A stretch of 64,000 bases of DNA from Planctomycetota bacterium (GTDB lineage Bacteria; Planctomycetota; Phycisphaerae; Phycisphaerales; UBA1924). Below, piece after piece: positions 29,662 to 37,545 of the stretch. Both the position numbers and the translations under genes were made by a program. Within the stretch, counting starts at the first letter, position 1. The number at the start of each line of letters is the position of its first letter. The stretch is taken from the NCBI GenBank assembly GCA_020831805.1, contig JAFIFX010000002.1:248001-312000 (forward strand). The letters run 5' to 3'. The notes under the pieces were generated by a model that worked only from the letters and a program-made list of their open reading frames with translations, was not told the DNA's origin and ran no database searches.

Positions 29662-29689
29662 CCACCGACCCCGTCCTCGGGGTCGGTGG
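29662..29689. repeat. Perfect 12-bp stem, 4-nt loop hairpin CCACCGACCCCG-TCCT-CGGGGTCGGTGG, with an inverted near-copy at about 29726-29748
   Basis: Read directly; second copy ccccggggacggggtcggtggca in inverted orientation. Confidence 0.7.
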
Positions 29690-29768
29690 TCCCTCGATGC
29701 GGGCAAGGATGCCAAGAGCACTGACCCCGGGGACGGGGTCGGTGGCACAGGCGGGAAGCGGCGCCGGC

Positions 29769-30902
29769 CTACGGGCAGCCGGCGTTGAACGCGGTGAGAT
29801 ACGCCGCGAGGTCGAAGAAGTTGATCACGCCGAAGGGCTCGGCCAGGTCGGCGGCGGCGTCGCCGGACTGGAACAGGTCGAGGTACGCCGCGAGGTCCGT
29901 GGCGTCGAGGACGCCGAAGGGCGGCGCGAGGTCGGCGGGGCAGGGGATGGCAGAGGCGATGCGAAAACTGCCAGCTCGTCCTACATGCCATGTATCAAAA
30001 TACCATGCCTGATCCCACATGTAATCGTTCGGCAAGGGACCGTTGGTGCTGAACTTCCCCAACCGCCAGAAGTTTGGCGCGTCCGGGTCCCAGTCTTCGA
30101 CGAACTCCCTGTTGCCGCCGAGCAGGTCGAGCAGGCCCCACGGGCTCTGCACATCGGGATACAGGCCGAGCGGGATGTACAGCGGGCTCGCCCCCGGCCC
30201 GGCGAGTTGGATCATCTGTTCCTGGGTGAGCTGGCGGGCGACATCGCCCTCGCCCGGCATGCCGTAGACGGGCGGGGCGTCCGAACTGTGGGCGTACTCC
30301 CACCAGCCGGGCCCCTGGCCGTTCTTGTTTGGGTCGTAGTGGGCCGCTTTCAGCCATTCGTCGAGCGAGGGGATCCAGTAGCGGGCGTCGGGGTGGCGTG
30401 TGGCCTGGTCGTTGAAGGTGTTGGTGTCCTCGTTGTAGGTGAAGGTCGCCGTGTCGTACGCGCCGTTGAGCAGGGAGGCCGGGTCGCTGGAATGGCCGTT
30501 GTGCAGCCAGTTGCAGAACATGGCGGCCTGGCGCCAGTTGATCCCGATGGGCGAGAGTTCGGGGTGGTGCAGTGTGGGAAAAAACTCGTAGCGGTCGCCC
30601 GGCCCCTGGTAGCTGAAATCCTGGTAGGCGGGCCAGAAGGCGGGCCGCAGCGTCTGGGCGAGCTGGCCGCTCTGCACGCTGAAGGTGTTGTAGAAGGCGA
30701 GCCACTGTCCGGCGGTGACCTGGGTGCGCCCGATGCGGTATTCGTAGTCCACCGAGCCGCGGCCGGCGCTGATGCCCACTGGGCCGCCGGGATAGCCGAT
30801 GTTGCCCGGCTCGCCGATGGTGACCCAGTCGAAGTGGTCGTCGGGTGAAGCCGCGGCGGCGACGGTCGTGGCGGCGATCACGATGACGCGGGCGAGGAGC
30901 AT
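29769..30902 (-). CDS. SUMF1/formylglycine-generating-enzyme family protein with GC-type dockerin-like C-terminus
   Basis: MFCNWLHNGH, YWIPSLDEWLKAAHYDP, YGMPG, LLDLLGGNREFVEDW; tail CPADLAPPFGVLDATDLAAYLDLF...PFGVINFFDLAAYLTAFNAGCP. Confidence 0.85.
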   Translation of the reverse strand: MLLARVIVIAATTVAAAASPDDHFDWVTIGEPGNIGYPGGPVGISAGRGSVDYEYRIGRTQVTAGQWLAFYNTFSVQSGQLAQTLRPAFWPAYQDFSYQGPGDRYEFFPTLHHPELSPIGINWRQAAMFCNWLHNGHSSDPASLLNGAYDTATFTYNEDTNTFNDQATRHPDARYWIPSLDEWLKAAHYDPNKNGQGPGWWEYAHSSDAPPVYGMPGEGDVARQLTQEQMIQLAGPGASPLYIPLGLYPDVQSPWGLLDLLGGNREFVEDWDPDAPNFWRLGKFSTNGPLPNDYMWDQAWYFDTWHVGRAGSFRIASAIPCPADLAPPFGVLDATDLAAYLDLFQSGDAAADLAEPFGVINFFDLAAYLTAFNAGCP

Positions 30903-31030
30903 GGGGTCACCTTACCCGATGGCGGAGTTCGTGTCCGCGGGTTTCTGGGAAGGTCACGGAAACAGCGCACGATCGTGGATGTCCTGGTTTGTGCGCGCGG
31001 GTTGGGTGTGGGCTCGGGCCGTCGGGCCGA

Positions 31031-31082
31031 CGGGGGGCAGGATGCCCCCCGCTCCAAGAGCAGATGGGATGCCCCCCGCTCC
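31031..31082. repeat. Small hairpin CGGGGGGCA-GGA-TGCCCCCCG and direct repeat GGATGCCCCCCGCTCC (31040-31055, 31067-31082)
   Basis: Read directly in the divergent intergenic gap. Confidence 0.65.
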
Positions 31083-31136
31083 GGGAGAGCGTGGGACGCG
31101 GGAGGGTGGCGGGGGGCCGACCTACGATCCCCGTCC

Positions 31137-31667
31137 ATGGCCAGGCCCGTTCATCCCGTCGCGATTCTGGTGTCCCGGTACAACGAGTCCGTGACCGGGG
31201 CGATGCTCGCGGGCGCGGTGGAGGCGTACGCCGAGCGGGGGGGGGATCCGGCGGGTCTGACCATCGTGGAGGCCCCGGGGGCGTACGAGCTGGTGGCCCT
31301 GGCCAACGCGGCGGCGGACCGGCACAAGGCCGTGGTCTGCCTCGGCTGCGTGATCAAGGGGGAGACGCCCCACGACGAGCACATCGCCCGCGCGGTGGCC
31401 CACGGGCTGGCCGAGATCACGGTCAAGACCGGGGTGCCGGTGGCCTTCGGCGTGCTGACCACGCTGGACGCGGCCCAGGCCAAGGCGCGGGCGGCCGGGA
31501 GAAAGGGCAACAAGGGGGCCGAGGCGATGCACGCGGCCCTCGACGCCGCCGAGGGGGTGGCGGCGCTGCGGCACGGTGCGATGCCGGTGCGGGTGGTCGT
31601 GAACCTGCCGGTACCAGACAAAGCTGCAGACAGGGCCGCGGGGCAGACCGCCCTGCGGGGAGGCTGA
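31137..31667 (+). CDS. ribH: 6,7-dimethyl-8-ribityllumazine synthase
   Basis: VSRYNESVTGAMLAGAVEAY, APGAYELVALANAAA, GCVIKGETPHDEHIA. Confidence 0.95.
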   Translation: MARPVHPVAILVSRYNESVTGAMLAGAVEAYAERGGDPAGLTIVEAPGAYELVALANAAADRHKAVVCLGCVIKGETPHDEHIARAVAHGLAEITVKTGVPVAFGVLTTLDAAQAKARAAGRKGNKGAEAMHAALDAAEGVAALRHGAMPVRVVVNLPVPDKAADRAAGQTALRGG

Positions 31668-31670
31668 CCG

Positions 31671-32147
31671 ATGGCGACCCCGCGTGACATCCGGCGGCTG
31701 GCCCTGCTGGCGTTGTACCAACTCGATGCGCTCAAGGGCGAGGACCTGTCCTCGATCCGGGCCTCGCTGGACGATCTGCACTCGCTGGAGGAAGAGGGGC
31801 TCTCCTTCGCGGACGCGGACAAGGCGTTCACCGAGGCGGACAAGGACAAGGCCGTGAAGATCGCGCACGCGGCGTGGACCAACCGGGCCGCGGCGGACGC
31901 GGCGTTCGCGGAACTCGCCCCGGAGTGGCCCGCCCACCGTATGCCCGCGGTCGACCGGGCCGTGCTCCGCCTGGCCCACCACGAGATGCACGCCGGTTCC
32001 CAGCCGAAGGTCGTGGTCAACGAGGCGGTGGAGCTGGCCAAGCAGTTCTCGACGGCCGATTCGCCCGGCTTCATCAATGCGCTGCTGGACAAGGTGCTCA
32101 AGAAAGTGCTGGCGGCCCAGCCCGCGGCGGGCGCGGGGGATCAGTAA
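31671..32147 (+). CDS. nusB: Transcription antitermination factor NusB
   Basis: RRLALLALYQLD; VDRAVLRLAHHEM; KVVVNEAVELAKQFSTADSPGFINALLDKVL. Confidence 0.95.
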   Translation: MATPRDIRRLALLALYQLDALKGEDLSSIRASLDDLHSLEEEGLSFADADKAFTEADKDKAVKIAHAAWTNRAAADAAFAELAPEWPAHRMPAVDRAVLRLAHHEMHAGSQPKVVVNEAVELAKQFSTADSPGFINALLDKVLKKVLAAQPAAGAGDQ

Positions 32148-32148
32148 G

Positions 32149-33072
32149 ATGGCGATGTTCCGCGGCGTAATGGACCGGCTCAAGAAGGGCCTGACCAAGA
32201 CCCGCGAGGGCCTGGTCTCCTCGCTCCGGTCGATCGTCCACGGGCGCACGCTCGACGACGCGCTGATCAAAGAAATCGAGCAGCGGCTGATCCAGTCCGA
32301 TGTCGGCGTGGTGGCGACGAGGGAGCTGATCGAATCGATCCGCACCGACGCCAAGGCGGGCAAGCTGACCCGCGGCGAGCATGTCATCGATCACCTCAAG
32401 CGCGAGATCAAGGCCATGTGGCCCGAGGCGGACCGCTCGCTGAAGCTCGCGCCCAGCGCGCCGACGGTCATCCTGATGACCGGCGTCAACGGCGTGGGCA
32501 AGACGACCTCCATCGCCAAGCTCTGCGCCCAGCTCCGGGGCGAGGGCAAGACCGTGCTGCTGGGCGCGTGCGACACCTTCCGGGCGGGGGCCGTGCGGCA
32601 GTTGGAAATCTGGGCCGAGCGGCTTGGGGTCGAAGTCGTCAAGGGTCAGCAGGGGGGCGATCCGGCGTCGGTGGCCTTCGACGCGTCCGCCGCCGCCAAG
32701 GCCCGAGGCGTGGATTTCCTGATCCTCGACACCGCCGGACGCCTGCACACCCAGGCCGGCCTGATGGACCAGCTCACCAAGATCCGCCGCGTGGTCGACA
32801 AGCAGATCCCGGGCGCGCCCCACGAGGTCCTGCTGGTCCTCGACGCCACCAGCGGCCAGAACGCCCTGCGCCAGGCCGAGGAGTTCGGCAAGGCCGCGGG
32901 GGTGACCGGGATCTTCCTGAGCAAGCTCGACGGCACGGCCCGCGGCGGCATCGTGGTCGCGGTCCGCCACACGACCGACATCCCCGTCAAGTTCATCGGC
33001 GTCGGCGAGACGCCGGAGGATGTGGAGCCGTTCGACCCGGAGCGGTTCGTCGAGGCGATGTTCGCGGAGTGA
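32149..33072 (+). CDS. ftsY: Signal recognition particle receptor FtsY
   Basis: TGVNGVGKTTSIAKL, DTFRAGAVRQL, LDTAGRLHT, FLSKLDGTARGGI, GVGETPEDVEPF. Confidence 0.97.
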   Translation: MAMFRGVMDRLKKGLTKTREGLVSSLRSIVHGRTLDDALIKEIEQRLIQSDVGVVATRELIESIRTDAKAGKLTRGEHVIDHLKREIKAMWPEADRSLKLAPSAPTVILMTGVNGVGKTTSIAKLCAQLRGEGKTVLLGACDTFRAGAVRQLEIWAERLGVEVVKGQQGGDPASVAFDASAAAKARGVDFLILDTAGRLHTQAGLMDQLTKIRRVVDKQIPGAPHEVLLVLDATSGQNALRQAEEFGKAAGVTGIFLSKLDGTARGGIVVAVRHTTDIPVKFIGVGETPEDVEPFDPERFVEAMFAE

Positions 33073-33076
33073 GCAG

Positions 33077-33490
33077 ATGATGTGGCTTGTGAAGGTGCCG
33101 CCGGAGTTCGGGCTATCCAAGGCGGAGGCCGATGCGGTACGACAGGCCGCCTGGAGGACACGCCCTGGTTACATCCGGGCCATCCCGCTCTATTTGACCC
33201 CGATTGCATTCGGTTTTTTGATCGTGTCGCACTGGGCCATGAGCCAAGCGCCGCTGGTGTCATCCCTGCCGGGGTGGGCCTTTGACGCTCTTTGGACTGT
33301 AGTTGTTCTTTCATTCATGCTCGGCACGATGGCGTTGATCATCGTTCCGTTTGGTCGGAAAGCGATCTTTGCGGAACTCCGGGCACGCGGCCATGACTTG
33401 TGCGTGCGGTGCAACTATTCGCTTCAAGGCGTCGGATCTGCAGAGCCATGTCCAGAGTGCGGAGAAAATTCTCCGAGAGATCACGCATGA
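33077..33490 (+). CDS. Membrane protein with C-terminal zinc ribbon, hypothetical
   Basis: TM segments then CVRCNYSLQGVGSAEPCPECGENS. Confidence 0.75.
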   Translation: MMWLVKVPPEFGLSKAEADAVRQAAWRTRPGYIRAIPLYLTPIAFGFLIVSHWAMSQAPLVSSLPGWAFDALWTVVVLSFMLGTMALIIVPFGRKAIFAELRARGHDLCVRCNYSLQGVGSAEPCPECGENSPRDHA

Positions 33491-34218
33491 TGTGGCGGCT
33501 CTATGCGTATCTGATCCCGAGCGGGTTGGATCTGAGCCGTGACGCGAAACGGCGCGTGATACGATCCGCGGTATCGCATTGGTACGGACGCGTACCGGTA
33601 TGGATTTCCGGGATTCTGCTGCTAATCCTGGCGCATGGATCGGTATGGATTGCCGGCCTGTTCGATGTTCCGCCGGATCGTGAGCCCGTCGTGCTGCTCG
33701 GAACCGTCGTGTTCTTTTTCGTAGCGATCCTGTCGATTCTACCAAGCACTGGCCTGCGCCGGTCAGTGTATTGCCGTCTGTGCGAGCATGGGCACGAAGT
33801 TTGCCCGCGCTGCGGCTATCCGCGTGAAGGCCTGGATGCGGTCGCGTTGTGCCCCGAGTGCGGCGCGGACCCGATCGCGGAATCATGGGACACGGCCACG
33901 GTCAGCGTACTGGAAAGGGTACGGTTTCATCACATCCCCACGCGGCTGTACCTCCCGTACGAGACACGCCGAGCGGTCATGCGCGGGGCATGGCGCCGGC
34001 TCCGCCACGACAACCTCTCATTCTCGCTGTATGTGGCGAGCTTGATCCTGCTGCCGGTGTCTCTCTTCTTGACGGAGTTCGTCGGTGGCTGGGCGGTCCT
34101 GGGCCTGCTCGGCTCGTTGATGCTGTATCTGTGGATGGAGAAACGGCTGCTGGGCGCGTGTGTCAGGGCCGAACTGGAAGAGCGTGGCTGTACGACGATT
34201 GCGAACCGGGGTCGATGA
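33487..34218 (+). CDS. Paralogous membrane protein with zinc ribbon, hypothetical
   Basis: ATGA overlap with upstream gene; CPRCGYPREGLDAVALCPECGADP between TM regions. Confidence 0.75.
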   Translation: MMWRLYAYLIPSGLDLSRDAKRRVIRSAVSHWYGRVPVWISGILLLILAHGSVWIAGLFDVPPDREPVVLLGTVVFFFVAILSILPSTGLRRSVYCRLCEHGHEVCPRCGYPREGLDAVALCPECGADPIAESWDTATVSVLERVRFHHIPTRLYLPYETRRAVMRGAWRRLRHDNLSFSLYVASLILLPVSLFLTEFVGGWAVLGLLGSLMLYLWMEKRLLGACVRAELEERGCTTIANRGR

Positions 34219-34326
34219 ATCATCCGATCCGTACGATCGTCGGATTATCGTGAGCTTGCCGTCGCGGTCGCCCCCCTTCCCCCCCCGCCGGAGGCGAGGA
34301 AGTGGTCCTGAACAGGGGTGCAAGGC

Positions 34327-35382
34327 TCAGGACTTGGGGGCGCCTGTCGACCGGCGTTCCACCAGAACCTCCGGCAGCACGATGTCGCGGTGCTCGATCG
34401 CGTCCTCGGTGGACAGGCGTTCGAGCAGCATCTCGCCGGCCAGCCGCCCCGCCTCGGCCGCGGGCAGCGCGACGGTCGTCAGCGGCGGGCTGGCCATGCG
34501 GCTGGGCAGCTCGTCGTTGAATGACACCACGCTGACATCCTCGGGCACCGAGCGGCCCAGGGTGTGCAATGCCTGAATCAGGTACGACCCGACGACATCG
34601 TCGAACGCGACCACCGCCGTCGCCCCCGCCCCGATGATGCACTCGCGGCAGTACGAGATCGGGTCGAGCCCGAAACCGTCCACGCCGGCGGGCGCGGGCA
34701 GACCGCGCTCGGCCAGCCCGTCGATCAGGGCGTTCTGACGCTTGAGCACCGCCGCGTGCCGGATGCCCCGGGGCGAGGGCCGGAGCTTGTCGAGGAAGCA
34801 GTACGCGAACCGCTCGTGCCCGAGCGCCGCCAGGTGCTCGATGGCCAGCCCGGTGCCCTGCGCCTCGTCGAAGGTGATCGCGTCGCCGCCCGGGCCGGCG
34901 TGGCCGTTGATGGAGACATAGGGCAGGGCCTGCTGCTCAAGCTCGACGACATCGGCCGGATCGCGGACCTGCAGGGCGATGGCGCCGTCGACGCGCCAGC
35001 TCGGCAGCTCGTGCCCGCCGTAGTCCGGGTCGAGGAAGGTGGTGCAGACATGCTTGCCGCCCGCCTTGAGGACGCGGACGGCCTCGGCCAGCGCGGTCCG
35101 GTTCACGCCGTCCGACGCCCACCCGACCACCGCGACCAGGTTGGTCTTCTTGGCGCTGATCGAGCGGACCATCGGGTTGGGCCGGTAGTTGAGCTTGCGG
35201 GCTGCTTCGAGCACGCGGCTGCGGACCTCCGGACGGACACGAAAGTTTTCCGTGTATCCGTTGATCACCCGGGACGCGGTCGATTCGGCCACCCCGGCCA
35301 ACTCGGCCACGCGGGCGAGCGTGACGCGTTCATGCCCACCGGGTTTGGTTCGGGCGGGGGTGGATCCGTTGGTGTCACTCAT
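34327..35382 (-). CDS. LacI family transcriptional regulator
   Basis: VTLARVAELAGVAESTASRVINGYTENFRVRPEVRSRVLEAARKLNYRPNPMVRS. Confidence 0.93.
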   Translation of the reverse strand: MSDTNGSTPARTKPGGHERVTLARVAELAGVAESTASRVINGYTENFRVRPEVRSRVLEAARKLNYRPNPMVRSISAKKTNLVAVVGWASDGVNRTALAEAVRVLKAGGKHVCTTFLDPDYGGHELPSWRVDGAIALQVRDPADVVELEQQALPYVSINGHAGPGGDAITFDEAQGTGLAIEHLAALGHERFAYCFLDKLRPSPRGIRHAAVLKRQNALIDGLAERGLPAPAGVDGFGLDPISYCRECIIGAGATAVVAFDDVVGSYLIQALHTLGRSVPEDVSVVSFNDELPSRMASPPLTTVALPAAEAGRLAGEMLLERLSTEDAIEHRDIVLPEVLVERRSTGAPKS

Positions 35383-35659
35383 GGGTGCGTGGCCCGTCAT
35401 CTGAGCGGGTCTTCCGCTCGAAGTCACTGGTGCATGGCAGACAACCCGCCCGACAGCGGATCGTACCCGCTGCAGGGTTATGGTTGCGCCAAGAAACCAC
35501 CAGAATCTGTGCTGTAACCTGCGTGGCGACAAAGGAAAACACTTTCCGAAAGTCGTCCCAGTCGTCTCGCACTGCCCCCAGGAGATCTCGCTTCCACGGG
35601 GACCGTCCCTCCTGTGCGGCGGGATCGTTCAGATTTCACCCTGACGAATACCGATCGGG

Positions 35660-35687
35660 TTGACTCATTGAAACATGTTGAAATAAT
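35660..35687 (+). promoter_or_regulatory. Candidate sigma70-like promoter TTGACT-N16-AATAAT with palindrome TTnnAACATGTTnnAA in the spacer
   Basis: ttgact cattgaaacatgttga aataat upstream of the MarR-RND operon. Confidence 0.5.
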
Positions 35688-35773
35688 CCCGGGGCATACC
35701 GGGATAGACCCCGGTCCTGTGTCACCCAGCACCCGGACGACGCTCCCAACCCGAGAAAAGGCCTACATCACGC

Positions 35774-36349
35774 ATGACCACTGCCCAGCCCTCCAGCCCG
35801 GAACGATCCAACGCCCGCTCACCCCAGGAGGAGTGCCTGGAGATCGAACTGACGCCCCAGTGCGAGCTGATGCGGGCCGTCTACATCTTCTGCCACATGA
35901 TGATGCGGGTGGTCGATCGTGCGGTGGAGCCCGAGGGCCTGACCGGCTCGCGGTGGCACCTGCTGATCGTCGTGCGGGACTGCGGCGAGCCCCTGACCAT
36001 CACGCAGCTGTCCGAGCGTCTGTTCCTCTCCTCGCAGAATGTCAGCCGCATGATCGCCTCGCTGGAGGCCGACGGGCTCGTCTCACGGGATACGAGCGGG
36101 CCGGGACGCACCGTGCGGGTGGCGCTGACCGAGCACGGCTCGGCCCGGCTGGAGGCCTGCGTTCAACTGGCGGAGTCCTGCGCCGACGGGATGCTCGACG
36201 GCATCAGCGAAGAGCAGATGCGTCTGGCGACCCTGGTGCTCGAGCGAACGATCCTGAACACCGTCGCGTTGGAGCGATCGCTCGCGCAGAACGGATCCCA
36301 ATTGCACCGTAACGGGGAGCCGACCCACTCCCCGGAGGAGGCACCATGA
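35774..36349 (+). CDS. MarR family transcriptional regulator
   Basis: LTITQLSERLFLSSQNVSRMIASLEADGLVSRDTSGPGRTVRVALTEHG winged helix. Confidence 0.92.
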   Translation: MTTAQPSSPERSNARSPQEECLEIELTPQCELMRAVYIFCHMMMRVVDRAVEPEGLTGSRWHLLIVVRDCGEPLTITQLSERLFLSSQNVSRMIASLEADGLVSRDTSGPGRTVRVALTEHGSARLEACVQLAESCADGMLDGISEEQMRLATLVLERTILNTVALERSLAQNGSQLHRNGEPTHSPEEAP

Positions 36350-37542
36350 GTATGTTGCACCGGCTCGGCGTGCTGGCCCTCGTGGCGATGTCCACGATGG
36401 CCGCCGCGCAGGGGCCGCCGCCCGCCAACGCCCGTCTTGACGCCGTACGCGAGGAGATCGTGGCGCAGCAGCGCGCCGCGACCGGACAGATCGTGTCCCT
36501 GCGCCGCTCGGCGGTCGCCACCCAGGAGCCGGGCCTCGTGCTCGAGCTGGACCTCGAACCGGGCGATCTCGTTGAGCAGGGCGCGGTCATCGCCCGCCTG
36601 GACGACAGCCGCGCCCGGCTGGATGTGCTGCGGTGGGAGGCCCGCATCGAGGCGGACAAGGCCATGATCGAGCAGCGCGAGGCCGAGGTGGCCCGCGCCG
36701 ATCGCGAGCTCGAGCGCATCGAGCAGCTGGCGGTTCGCGCCTCGACCGGTCCCGGCGAGATGGACCTGGTCCGCACCGAGGTCCTGACGCGCCGGGCCCA
36801 GCTCTCCGAGGCCAAGGCGTCCCTGCGCGTCAGCGAGTCTGAACTGGCTCTGGCCCAGCGGCGTCTCGACGACATGACCATCCGCGCCCCGTTCAAGGGC
36901 CGCGTGGTCAGCAAGCAGACCGAGGCCGGCCAGTGGCTCGCCCAGGGCGCCCCGGTCGTCACGATCGTGTCGCTCGACCAGCTCGAGGCCCGCGCCGACA
37001 TCCCCGAGCGTTCCGTCGGCGCCCTCCAGCGCGGCAACGGCAGCATCAGCGTGTTCGTGCCCGCGTTCGGCCGCTATCTTGAGGGCCAACTGGTTGAGAT
37101 CGTTCCCGAGGCCGACTCCCTGAGCAGGCTCTTCCCCATCCGTATCCGCGTGACCGATCCGGAGGGGATGCTCCGCCCCGGCATGTCGCTCTCCGCCACC
37201 GTGCCCACGGGCGAGACCGGCCCCGCGCTGACCATCTCCCCGGACGCCATCCTCCGCAACCAGGCGGGCGAGTTCGTCTACTTCGATGCCGGCGGGATCG
37301 CCCAGGTCGCCCCGATCACCCGCCTGTTCAGCGCGGGTGGGCGCGTCGCGGTCCGCTCGCCCATGCTCCGCGAAGGATCCCTGCTGGTCGTCGAGGGCAA
37401 TGAGCGGATGTTCCCCGGCCAGCCGCTCAATGTGCTCAATGCGGACGATTTCCCCGAGGTCGCCCAGCGCCAGGCCGAGGCCGCGGCGGCCGCGGCGGAA
37501 GCCCAGAACGGGCGCAACCGTGGCAACGGGCGAGGGGGCTGA
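36346..37542 (+). CDS. RND efflux periplasmic adaptor (HlyD/MFP family)
   Basis: LELDLEPGDLVEQGAVIARLDDSRARLD; MTIRAPFKGRVVSKQTEAGQWLAQGAPVVTIVSL. Confidence 0.92.
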   Translation: MSMLHRLGVLALVAMSTMAAAQGPPPANARLDAVREEIVAQQRAATGQIVSLRRSAVATQEPGLVLELDLEPGDLVEQGAVIARLDDSRARLDVLRWEARIEADKAMIEQREAEVARADRELERIEQLAVRASTGPGEMDLVRTEVLTRRAQLSEAKASLRVSESELALAQRRLDDMTIRAPFKGRVVSKQTEAGQWLAQGAPVVTIVSLDQLEARADIPERSVGALQRGNGSISVFVPAFGRYLEGQLVEIVPEADSLSRLFPIRIRVTDPEGMLRPGMSLSATVPTGETGPALTISPDAILRNQAGEFVYFDAGGIAQVAPITRLFSAGGRVAVRSPMLREGSLLVVEGNERMFPGQPLNVLNADDFPEVAQRQAEAAAAAAEAQNGRNRGNGRGG

Positions 37543-37545
37543 TCC

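Noticed and set aside
31021-31082. Two ~16-bp direct repeats considered as a minimal CRISPR
   Set aside because: Only two units at 27-bp spacing, self-complementary G/C runs, no cas genes; fits a small hairpin repeat better.
30902-31137. Possible FMN riboswitch upstream of ribH
   Set aside because: No RFN conserved core recognised; the gap is short and repeat-rich.
33077-34218. Possible frameshifted single gene
   Set aside because: Each ORF has its own start, TMs and zinc ribbon, so tandem paralogues fit better than a broken gene.
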